From a virus: DNA of 25,479 nt. The notes below the pieces were generated by a model. That model was given only the letters and a program-made list of their open reading frames with translations. It had not been told where the DNA came from and did not search any database. Positions 6,524 through 16,600 of the stretch are shown in pieces; within the stretch, counting starts at the first letter, position 1; each line of letters opens with the position of its first letter. Location of the stretch: the IMG/VR virus record IMGVR_UViG_3300035199_000104, positions 1 to 25,479 of that record; one strand, given 5' to 3'. The position numbers were made by a program, and so were the translations under genes.

Positions 6524-7137
6524 TGGCTGAATTAGAAAATATACTTATTAAAAGTCCTGCTAATTTTTCTTCAATGAGTAATGGTGAAATGATTACTCAA
6601 GTACATGGAGATAATGTAATTAGTTTTTTAAAATCAGATAACAATATATATTCTTTAAAGTGGCAAAAACATTCAGAATCAAATGAATCAGTAAGTAAAT
6701 CATATATAGGAAGCGGTAATTATAAATCTGGGAGTACAGGTTGGAGAATAAATGATAATGGACAAGCAGAATTTGAAAATGTAGAGAGCAGAGTTGCCGT
6801 CAGTTCTCTTAGTTGGGATTTTTTCACTGGTACAAGCGCATCTAAAAACGAAATGGTTACTATTCATCATGGCGTTAACAGTGGTAAAAAAAGAATAGTA
6901 TGTGTTAGTGTAAATATGATTTCTGATACTTCCCCTAGCTTAGCTAGCGGTAGCATACCCACTGGTTCTTTTATTGCAGGAGCGGGTAATATTCAAGATG
7001 AACTTGATGAAGATAGAGAGTTTAGAACCTTTTATGATGATGACAATTTATATATCATTACTGATAGCACAGGTGATGATGTGACTGGTAACCAATTTAC
7101 TTGTGCTGTTTTTTATTTAGATTATGACCTTTATTAA
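6523..7137 (+). CDS. Tail-associated protein with fibre-adaptor-like motif (204 aa)
   Basis: A 204-residue beta-rich protein starting in a TAATG overlap with the nozzle gene. Residues about 73-90 read G-W-R-I-N-D-N-G-Q-A-E-F-E-N-V-E-S-R, a motif commonly seen where phage tail proteins and fibres connect to the particle. The C-terminal half has alternating hydrophobic residues and ends in a strand-rich F-T-C-A-V-F-Y-L-D-Y-D-L-Y. Inference: an adaptor or short appendage attached to the nozzle. Its C-terminal domain is not recognised. Confidence 0.65.
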   Translation: MAELENILIKSPANFSSMSNGEMITQVHGDNVISFLKSDNNIYSLKWQKHSESNESVSKSYIGSGNYKSGSTGWRINDNGQAEFENVESRVAVSSLSWDFFTGTSASKNEMVTIHHGVNSGKKRIVCVSVNMISDTSPSLASGSIPTGSFIAGAGNIQDELDEDREFRTFYDDDNLYIITDSTGDDVTGNQFTCAVFYLDYDLY

Positions 7138-7186
7138 TTGAAAATAATGATAATTATTGTTAAATTAGCTTAGAGCTGGAGTTATT
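7138..7186. other. 49-nt gap with an A/T-only inverted repeat and ribosome-binding site
   Basis: AATAAT (7143-7148) and ATTATT (7153-7158) form a six-pair A/T-only hairpin with loop GATA just after the previous stop. It would be weak and has no T-run. GGAG at 7178-7181 is the ribosome-binding site for the gene at 7187. This is one of the few breaks in the otherwise overlapping operon, so it could separate the tail and internal-protein segments. Confidence 0.35.
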
Positions 7187-8032
7187 ATGCCTGAAAGTAA
7201 AAATAAAAATAAGAAGAAAAAACAACCTGAAAAGAAAAGCATATCGAAAGGTGAGAAAAGATATATGCTTGCTTCTGATGTTAAAGAAGCATCTGAATCT
7301 TATCAATCGCAAGCTCAGGAAGAAGCAGAAAAAGCGGGTAAAAGAAGTCTTTGGAGTACAGTTGGTGGGATAGTAGGAGCGGGTGTGGGTTTAGCGTTTG
7401 CCCCAGCTATACTAGCAGCTGGTGGGGTAGCAGCGGGGGCTTCACTTGCAACTGGTATTGGAACTGCTTTAATAACTGGGACTGGTAGTGCTTTAGGTTC
7501 TATGGGCGGATTAAAGGGAGCTAAAGAAGGCGTTATTGGAGATAAAGCTAAGCGAGGTGAAGTCAAGGTGGATAAATTTTTTACTAAACAAGCAGAAGAA
7601 GCTACTCAATCTTTTAAAGATTATGATAAAAAAATTGCAGAATCAGCGGGGAAGCAAGCTCTTGTAAGTGGTGCTTTAGCTGGTTTACAAGCTGGTGGAG
7701 CATTTAAAAAAGCAGGAGAAGCTGTTAAAAAAGGATTAAATATAGGACAAACTCCAACTGGAGCTGTGACGGATATGAGTTATGCAACTAAAGCTGTTGC
7801 GGAAGTTCCAATAAACCCAATAGATAAACAAATTCTTGATGCTTCTGTCGCTAATCCAATGACTCAATTTACACCCACAGCAAATAGAGATTTATTTACA
7901 GCTCTTGGGGATTATTTAGGTAAGTCTGCGTCTCAAGCAGCTATTGGTTATGGAGCAAGTAAATTAACTAGGACTCAACAAAATCAAATAATTAACCCAA
8001 ATCAAGATATTCAATTACCCGATTATTCTTAA
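7187..8032 (+). CDS. Candidate internal virion / ejection protein with glycine-zipper membrane segments (281 aa)
   Basis: A 281-residue protein. The first 30 residues are extremely basic (K-N-K-N-K-K-K-K-K). A long glycine/alanine-rich hydrophobic stretch at about residues 58-108 contains G-x-x-x-G patterns (V-G-G-I-V-G-A-G-V-G and later A-L-I-T-G-T-G-S-A-L). A helical region and a second Ala/Gly segment near residue 160 follow. Its position before two helical proteins and two giant virion-type proteins matches small ejection proteins such as T7 gp14 or P22 gp7/gp20, which insert into the host envelope on infection. That role is inferred from architecture and order, not from detectable sequence identity. 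Confidence 0.62.
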   Translation: MPESKNKNKKKKQPEKKSISKGEKRYMLASDVKEASESYQSQAQEEAEKAGKRSLWSTVGGIVGAGVGLAFAPAILAAGGVAAGASLATGIGTALITGTGSALGSMGGLKGAKEGVIGDKAKRGEVKVDKFFTKQAEEATQSFKDYDKKIAESAGKQALVSGALAGLQAGGAFKKAGEAVKKGLNIGQTPTGAVTDMSYATKAVAEVPINPIDKQILDASVANPMTQFTPTANRDLFTALGDYLGKSASQAAIGYGASKLTRTQQNQIINPNQDIQLPDYS

Positions 8033-8797
8033 ATGTTTATAACAACTAAATCAGAATTTATATGGGATGGTGAGAAGTATGTGGAAACACATACTGAAGG
8101 CTATGAATATGAAGGTGAATTAGAATTACTTGCAGGTACTCCTGGCACAATGGGTCAATTCGCTCCTCCTCCAACCCCACCAAGTACTAGCCCTTCTTTA
8201 CAGGATTTAACTAGTAAAGATATAGCCACTATAATGGCAGACATGGGGTTTGACGAAGCAGATATTCAAAAATACGCTGGGTATGTCCCTGAATTTGACC
8301 CGTGGAAATCTGATTACGCTGCAGAAGAAAAAGGTATAGGTCTATCTAGAATAGGTATTGAAAAAAAAGAACTGAGTTCTCAACGTAAATTAACTGAAGA
8401 TTTATTTGGGTTAGGCCAACAATCATTACAAAAACAAATGTTTGGGACTGCTCAGGCAGGTGAACAAAGTTTATATCAATCCTATCAACAAGGAGCAGCT
8501 GTAGAATCTGCAGGTTTGGGTAAAAGGACTGGTATTACAGATAGAAGTAAAAGTACCGCTATGTCCCAATATGGAGGGCAAATGGAATCACTTGCTCTAC
8601 AGGGGCTAGAACAAGAAACTAAATATAAATCTTCTTTAGACCAATTAAGTCACCAATTAAGTTCATTAGGATTAGAAGAACAGATGATAGACATTGACTA
8701 TAGAAGAGATGTAGAATCTGAGCAGAGACAATATGAAGATGAATTCTGGGAGTTTATGACATTTTTGAAATCAGAATTTGATGTAGGATTTGGTTAA
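8033..8797 (+). CDS. Candidate internal virion protein (254 aa)
   Basis: A 254-residue soluble protein whose ATG directly abuts the previous stop (TAAATG). Residues 1-40 are strand-like and acidic, about 43-56 are proline-rich (F-A-P-P-P-T-P-P-S-T), and the rest is predominantly helical and glutamine-rich, with G-L-G-K-R-T-G-I-T-D-R near the middle and a coiled-coil-like, acidic C-terminus. The Gln/Ser-rich helical body containing a G-K-R-T-G segment is a pattern I associate with phage ejection proteins. The assignment is contextual. The stop overlaps the next start (TAATG). Confidence 0.58.
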   Translation: MFITTKSEFIWDGEKYVETHTEGYEYEGELELLAGTPGTMGQFAPPPTPPSTSPSLQDLTSKDIATIMADMGFDEADIQKYAGYVPEFDPWKSDYAAEEKGIGLSRIGIEKKELSSQRKLTEDLFGLGQQSLQKQMFGTAQAGEQSLYQSYQQGAAVESAGLGKRTGITDRSKSTAMSQYGGQMESLALQGLEQETKYKSSLDQLSHQLSSLGLEEQMIDIDYRRDVESEQRQYEDEFWEFMTFLKSEFDVGFG

Positions 8798-10656
8798 TGG
8801 CTAATGGTATAAATATACAAGGCCCTCAACCTATTGTTCTTGAAGACCCGGGTTCCCTATTTAAAGGATTGACTGGAACTATTTTAAAAGGTGTTGTAAG
8901 TGATTTATTTTATCAAGCTAGGCAAGATAGAAGAAATCAACAAGCAAGCCTATGGGAAGGTTATAAATTAGAAGGAGAGATGGCGGTAAAGCTTGCTGAT
9001 GTTGACCAAATAGATGATGCTATTGCAAAAATAGATTTAAAAACATCTGATGCTAGAACTGATAATGTAACTAAAAGTCAGCTATCGACATTAAGACAAA
9101 ATTTAGAATTACATAAAGGAGCTCTTATAAAAGATGCCCCTAGAAAAGAAATATTTGATGTTACAGAGGGATTTGCACAGACTTTTGCAGAAGCAAAGGG
9201 AGGAGGCAGTCCAGAATTCCTTAAAGATGTAATAAGTGATTTTAGAAGCGAAGAACAAAGGTTAATTGATAAACATGTTTCAGAAAGAATGGGAGATGTT
9301 GGAGAAGTTACTAAATCATTAGAATCTTTAATTGAAAATGAGCATGCTGCGTTTGCAGAGAAATATTATCAAGAAGGCACTACAGAAATAAAAGAAGATT
9401 TAACAACTGAAGAATTAAATCAATTAATAATTGACCAAGAATTAATAAGCAATAAAAGCCAAATGTTGCAAGAAGAAAAGGAATTAGTGGTTGGTCGAAT
9501 GGAAGAATTAGACCCTGTTGCATATTTAAGAGAAATAAAGGGAGATAAAGAAGCCGCGGTAAGCCTTGATATTTTATCTAATCAAATAAGAATACTTGAA
9601 GAAGAAAAAAATAAATCTGAATCTATACGAAATTGGAATATATCAATTAATGAATATGCAAAAGTTTTAAAAGATGGCAAAAAGAATCCAGAACATTTTG
9701 GAGCACTTTCTGCAGCTCTTCTTGATGATTTAACTGAAATTGCCCAAACAAATGCATACTATCTTCAAAAAACACACTTTGATATGCTAGATGATTTACA
9801 TCTAGACGCTCAAGTAATTAATAGTGCTTTGAATGTAATTGATAGAGTTGAATACATACAAGAACACGGTGGTTATAAATCTGACACAGCTAGAGACCAC
9901 TTACAACAAGCATTTGCAGAAGCCACTAGAGCTTATACGGTTGAAGATAAGTCAGCAATATCTAAAGCTATTACATCTCTTAATAGTGCTATAACCTCAG
10001 AAGGTTCATATAATAGAGGAGTTGCTCAGGGCATAAAAAATGCTAAAAAATTCGAATCGAAAGAAAAAAGAGCTCTATTACAAAATGAAGCCTCTAGAGT
10101 GGCTGAGTCTTTTGGTAAAGGGCCTAAGGGTTCTGATACAAAGAAATCAATAGATTCTGATTATTTAGGAGCTGGTAAATATTCAATAAATCAAAATCCA
10201 GAAGGGATTTTTCAAGGTTTTAATATAGATACTCCTCAAAACTTGGATGCTTATAAAGTAGGCGTTGGTGAAAATGTTGCTAAACTTGTTATTTCAAGTG
10301 ACTTAGAAGGAATTGAAGACACAGACAAAGCTAGAGAATTAGCAAACCAAGCTTTAAATGTGAATTTATCTAACTCAGCAAGAGCAAGAGCCTTAGATGA
10401 ATTATACAATAGTCATTTAGTAGACGGAGGTGTCGATTTAGATTTTATTGGTTGGGGACAAGAAGACACAACAGCTAAAAATTTGTATTCTAAATACAGA
10501 AGTATGTATGAAACATTATATAATGTAGGAGTTGAATCTGCTGCTAAGTGGGGGGAAGATTATTCATCGCAGTTTATATCGGAATATGGTCACGGTTCTG
10601 CGATAGATACACTCACTGGAGAAGATTTAAGTAGATTGTTTGATGATAAGCCGTGA
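8797..10656 (+). CDS. Large helical internal virion protein candidate (619 aa)
   Basis: A 619-residue, almost wholly helical and highly charged protein, with no transmembrane segment or catalytic motif visible. An N-terminal region (residues 1-50) with some hydrophobic positions precedes long coiled-coil-like stretches (for example near residues 220-290, L-R-E-I-K-G-D-K-E-A). The C-terminal part has aromatic residues (Y-S-K-Y-R-S-M-Y). Size, helicity and place between a membrane-active candidate and the giant protein parallel T7 gp15, which builds an ejection channel. I cannot show homology. It starts in a TAATG overlap and ends 17 nt before the giant gene. Confidence 0.6.
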   Translation: MANGINIQGPQPIVLEDPGSLFKGLTGTILKGVVSDLFYQARQDRRNQQASLWEGYKLEGEMAVKLADVDQIDDAIAKIDLKTSDARTDNVTKSQLSTLRQNLELHKGALIKDAPRKEIFDVTEGFAQTFAEAKGGGSPEFLKDVISDFRSEEQRLIDKHVSERMGDVGEVTKSLESLIENEHAAFAEKYYQEGTTEIKEDLTTEELNQLIIDQELISNKSQMLQEEKELVVGRMEELDPVAYLREIKGDKEAAVSLDILSNQIRILEEEKNKSESIRNWNISINEYAKVLKDGKKNPEHFGALSAALLDDLTEIAQTNAYYLQKTHFDMLDDLHLDAQVINSALNVIDRVEYIQEHGGYKSDTARDHLQQAFAEATRAYTVEDKSAISKAITSLNSAITSEGSYNRGVAQGIKNAKKFESKEKRALLQNEASRVAESFGKGPKGSDTKKSIDSDYLGAGKYSINQNPEGIFQGFNIDTPQNLDAYKVGVGENVAKLVISSDLEGIEDTDKARELANQALNVNLSNSARARALDELYNSHLVDGGVDLDFIGWGQEDTTAKNLYSKYRSMYETLYNVGVESAAKWGEDYSSQFISEYGHGSAIDTLTGEDLSRLFDDKP

Positions 10657-10673
10657 CATAACAATAAAAAATT

Positions 10674-13600
10674 ATGCTCAGGCCTTATTACGCCCCTTGG
10701 TGGGTACACACATCTGACCCTTTTTCAGTAGACGAAGAGCCATATAATGTTTATATGGATGATGATTTACTTTCGTTAAATGATATTGGTTTAAAAATTG
10801 AATCAGTAGCGCCTAGATTATGGGAACTAGCTGGTGAATATGCAATAGACCAACAGCAATTAGTAAAAGACGAAGATGGCAATCCTAGATATGTATCTCC
10901 AGAATGGTCTCAAGAATCAAAAGATTTTTATTCTGTACCATCTAATAGAGCAAGGTATTTATTAGATAATTATAAACCTCTAGAGGATATGCAAAAACAG
11001 TCGCAATTGCATAATTTAGATATTGCGTTTGCAGAAAAATGGGGTTATGGAGTAGATGAATCGTTTGAACAAGCTGGTAAAGTTGGCATACCGGGTATTA
11101 TAGCAACTGGGACAGAAATAGCTTCTTCAGCTTTAAGGTCTTTAGATGCTTTTAGTGAAAATTTAGATTTAGCTTTTGAAAAGAATTTTGGAAACGATGA
11201 AACAATATACCCATTTTCATCTCAAGAAGAAAAAGATTTTTGGAAAGAACAATATCAAGATAAAAGAGATAGAGTAAAAAAAGAAAAAGAAAAGAAAGAA
11301 CCAGATAAATTAACATTTAAATTTCTTGATGATATAAATGAATGGGCTGAAAAAACAGCTATAAAAAATATGAAGTCTTTTGAGAAAAGACATGCTAAAG
11401 ATTTAAGATACCAAGCTTACCAACAATACTTACAAAATAAGCCAGTGGGATGGTTTACTACTTTTCAATCTCCAGAATATTTTACTGATACAATGATTAA
11501 CATGGTTCCTTCTTTTGTTGTTATGGGAGCTACTATGGGAGCAGGTGTATTGGCAGGTGCTCCTACCGCTATTGGAGTTGGTATTGTAGGTCATTCCCCT
11601 CTTGAGGCTTCGGGCACATATACAGAGGCATATACATGGACTAAGGAACACACAGGAGATGAAGATTTAGCAAGAGCTAACGCAGCTTGGTCTACTGCAG
11701 GTTATTTAACTATTGTAGGAGCTACTGAGGGTATAGGAGCAAGTAAATTAATGAAAGCTCTTATCCCTAAAAAAATACAAAACAGTGTTAAAAATAAAGC
11801 ATTTAGAACTCTTTATAAAGGGAATGTGTCTGATGAAAATAATAGAACAGTTCTTGGTAAAATGGCTGAAAAATGGAAAAAAGGACAATCTATAGATAAG
11901 TCTACTTATCATGCTTTAACTCAACCATTTTCAGAATCTTTACAAGAATATGTTCAATACGCAGGTCAAATACTAACAGAAGCTGGATATAAAGATGAAA
12001 GCATGAACATTATAGATATTGCTAGGATGAATCATCCTTTAGTAGATGAAACAGAGCTACACGAATCAGTAGTCGGAGGAGGTTTGTTTGGGTTATTTGG
12101 GGGTGGTGGTTCATATTTAGGTAAGAAATTATTATATAATGAAGATACTAATAGAGCTAATGATATATTAGCTAATGAATATGGAGTTGACACAGGCGTA
12201 CCTAATGTAGATTTAAGTGATGAATCTGTTTATAATGTTCCTATTATTAGAGGTGATGCTGAACCTACTCTAGAAAATTATTTTAATGAATTATTATATC
12301 CCGGTTCAGAAGAAAGAATTATTGTAAGCAGGGAAAAGGCAGCAGGCTCTAGGTTAGGTAATTTAATAAAAAAGCAAAAAGATTATACTAATTCTGCAGT
12401 TGCTGAAAAATTAGCTGAAGCTATTGTTGCTTTAGGTAAAGATGAATGGGATAAAGTAAGCTCTGATACAAAAGGCTCTGTTAATTCTCATTTAAAAGGT
12501 GCTATACAAAACATACAAGGATACTCTCCAGGTGGTGGAGATATAATTAGCGCTAAAATATTAGAGAATAATGACAATATTGCAAAAGATATTTTAGATG
12601 GTAAAATAGTATTCCAAAGTACGAGAATAGGTACAACAATAACATCTACCGATAAGCGAAAGTTAAAAATCAAAGACAAAGGTTATGCTGATAGTATTAT
12701 TAAGATGTATGAATCAGAGATAGCTGAAAATTTTGAAGGTAAAGAGATAACTCCATCTAATACAAGAAACTATCTAGCTAGAGAATATGGTATTGAATTA
12801 GATAAAGGGTTAAAGAAAGAGATAACATCTTCAATACAGCAGCATGTAGAAGGTGAAATTTCCACTGCAGTTCAAAAAGAAGCTGAGAGACAAGCTGAAA
12901 GACAAATTGAAGAAGAGATGGAGGAACAAACTCTTAAAGCAATACAAAAGAAAGTAGGTATAAAAGAATATAAAGCTAAAAAGAAAGATGAAGGTGTCTC
13001 ACCTAGCGTAATTGGTCAAGTTGCTTTAATATTAGAAGGTGAGCATAAAGGTAAGAGTGGTAAGATTACAGTACACGATGCAAAGAAAGGATTAGTTGCG
13101 ATAAGACTTGACGATGGCACAAGAATAGGCCCGATTAAAGAAAGTGAAGTTGCTCTTACTGAGATGCCAACTGCTCCTGTTAAACCTGTTACTTCTAAAG
13201 AAGAGCTTTCTAAACAGATGCTGTCAGATGTCAGAGACAAGTTATCTAAAGTTTATGAACTTTCTGGCGATTTAGCAAAAGGGGCAAAGCTTGGATTGAG
13301 TGAATTCTTTTCTATTCTGAATATTTGGAAAGAACACAGGAATAAGCAGGAAGCTTTAGGCGACAAACCTATGTCTTGGAGTGAATTTTGGGCTCAAGTA
13401 TCGTATGTTAGTAAGGATATGGGTCTTGAAAAAGAGGCAGATACTATAATGAAAAACATCGCTGCTGGATTCGATGTTGACCTTGAAAAAACAACTGACG
13501 AAAGAGTAGAAGAAATTTTACTTAAAGAGAAAAAAGCTCTAACTAAACTTGAAAAAGTTAAAAAGAAAAAGCCTACTGTTAAACAAGAGTTAAAACAGAA

Positions 13601-16600
13601 AGTTAATAAAGTTTTAGATATTAAGAGTGAATATGATACTCTCGCAAAATCTATTGAGCTGCAGAAAGCTGCAGGTGAACTTTCCCCAGAAGATTCAAAG
13701 AAACTTGCTTCTTTAAAATCTAAACTAGCAACAGCTTATAATGATATTGAGATTAGAGAAGAATTAAGTAAGCGTGGTGTACTAAAAGCAATAGAAAGAT
13801 TAATTATTACAGATGAGACACCTCAACAAAAGAAGTTCCATAAGATTGGTGATACTTATGAAAGAGGTGAAAAGAAAGCTACTAAAGCATTTATAGCTAA
13901 AGCCCTTGATGAAATCATGGGAGGTCATGCACCTGATATAGAGAAAACATTAAAAAGAGAAATAAAAGAAGACCCTAATGCTGTAGGTGCATATTCAGAG
14001 GGTATGGTTGAATTTATATTAGGTAGGTCTACTCAACATACAGCTTATCACGAACCTATCCATTGGTTTATGAACAGAATACTTAATGATGGTGATTATG
14101 AATCCGTTATAGACCATTTTGGTGATGAAGAATCTGCTACAAGTGCCGCTGCTGATTGGTACATGGGACAGAAAGATAGGACATTAACTGAAAAGATAAG
14201 AGATATATTTAGAAGATTTTGGATAAGTGTTCAGAAGTTTTTCAATAGACAAGTAACTAGTGAAGATACGATATTTGATATATTCAGTAGGATTGGTAGG
14301 GATTTTACAATACGCAACTTTAAAGACAGAATGGATGAGTATGATATAGGGGTTGATGTTGAGTTTGATGGAGTAGACCAACTAATGATACTTCCAGCAA
14401 TGTCTGAAACATCATTTGATGAAATGTTAGAAAGGCTATATAAAATTCCTGTTTCAGAATATAATCCACGACAACAGACATTAATGAATGAAACTTTTAT
14501 ATTGCATAACCCTAGTAAAATTGGAAAGTATAGTGCTTTATCAACATCTCAAATACCAGCATCTGACCATAGCAGAATATCTCTTCCATATGAATATAGC
14601 TTTTCAAATAACCTTGCTCAAACTAAAACAGAAAAAATATCTTTAGGTTCTCCGTTTTCAACTAAGGGATTACCTAAATACGAAGCTGCAGTAGTGAAGA
14701 GTTTTTATAAAAATGCTATTGAAGCAGAATGGACTGAAGGCAAGAAATCTGTTGATAAACAAACATTGATTGCAGAGTATGAATCATATATAGAAAAAGA
14801 ATTCCCTTTAAATGCTTATTCTGTCAGGCTTTCTTCTTCTTCGGGAGTAGCCCTTAATATAAACAAGCATGGAGTTGTTGCACCCACTCTTTTTAATTCA
14901 TTAGTTCCAAATGCAACAACAAAGTATATAGCAAATGATTTCTTTTCATCTCGAATAATGCTGACAGACCAAGATTTTTATACGGGATTTGGTCACAAGT
15001 TCCAACTTGACCCATCATCATCTATGAAAAAAATGACTGCATTGGAAAAAACTGAATCAGAGATTGGTCAAAGCAATCTTGTTAATGGTTTAGGGTGGTA
15101 TGTATATGTTGAGCCAAGAATAAAAAATATCAAACAGTTAGAAGGTCTTGCGTTAGTATATGAATTCCAACAAGATATTAATGACGTTATAGATAAAATG
15201 GACAATACTGGAGATGAAGATATAAAATATGGATTATTATCAGATTTTGTTCAACAAATAACTTCAGGTAGAGCTACCCCAGAAGAAGCTGCTAGAAATC
15301 AATTAACATATAAAGCAACATTATTTGCCCATGAACGTATGAAAATTGAAGCCAGTCATAGAGGTGACCAAGAAATAGTTAAGAACCTTGTTCTTTTTAA
15401 GTCAAAACCGGGTGGGGCGCATTTCGCTTACAGTGGGGCTTCTTATGGAGGATTTAAAGTTAAGAGCGACAAGAAGGCTCCTGTATATTATAGTCGAATA
15501 AGAAACGATATAAAAGACCGCATATCTGAGTTAGACAAAGAAATAAATAAAGGAATAAGAAGAGGCATTGTTAATAGATTGATGCAGAAGATTGAATACA
15601 ATGAAACAGTTAATTGGAATAAATTACTTAAATCTGTAAGTAAAAAACCAGAAAAAGAGAAATTAACTCATATATCAAAATATGTAGAAAAAAGATTTAC
15701 TTCTATATTACTAGCATTAACACCTCCTTCTCATGTTGAAGTTGTAACTTTTCGCCATAGAGGTTCTTATAGCTCTTCTTCATACCAAATAAATGCAGAA
15801 ACAGGTAATGTAGAAGGAGTTAAATCTATTTCATCTATTTTAAATACGATAGGTGTAAGTAAGGAAGGTAAAAAATCTATTTTAAAGACTTTAAAGAGTC
15901 AGAAAAAATTTGACAATGTTGTAGAAACTCTTGAAAAATCAGTCCCACATCCCACCGGTCTTGGGGGTATAATGGAGGCTTATAATATTCTTGATTTAGA
16001 AGGAATAGACCTAATGTTAAGAGATGCTATGTATGGTTTCTTTATGGAATTGGGGAGTTCTTTTAGAGAGCATCTGATGGCAGCCTGGGCTCCGATTGAA
16101 ATGAAAGATGAAAATCTTGCTTATTCAATTGAACCAGAAGTAAATAAAGAATTTGGGAAGATTATAAGTAAAAGAAAAAAGAACAAAATCAAAACAGAAG
16201 TAGGTAATAAAAAAAGAAATCAATTAAAAAAACGATTACAATACAAGATTACTAATGTTCTTCCTGACGACCCCATAGCTCTTGGACAAAGAATTCATAA
16301 AATTGCTAAAAGATATGTAGATACATACAATAGACAAGTAAAAGGGTTAATTAACAAACTAGAAAATAAAGTTGATACTTATGCTGAAAACTTAGAAAAC
16401 TTAAAAAGTTTAAGCCCAGAAAATTTAGATAAAACTAAGAAATTAAGACATGAGCAAAATAGATTTAAAGAAATTTCAATACATCATTCTATTCTTATGG
16501 CTCATCAAAGGGGAAATAGAGTATGGGCATTAGCCGGTGCGGAAGCTCATTTAAAATTAGAAGGTTCAGGACAAGTAGATACTGCAAAATTGTATGTTAA

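Noticed and set aside
7315-7566. Minus-strand frame rich in Pro and Ala
   Set aside because: It is the antisense of the Gly/Ala-rich glycine-zipper region; the composition is explained by the opposite strand.
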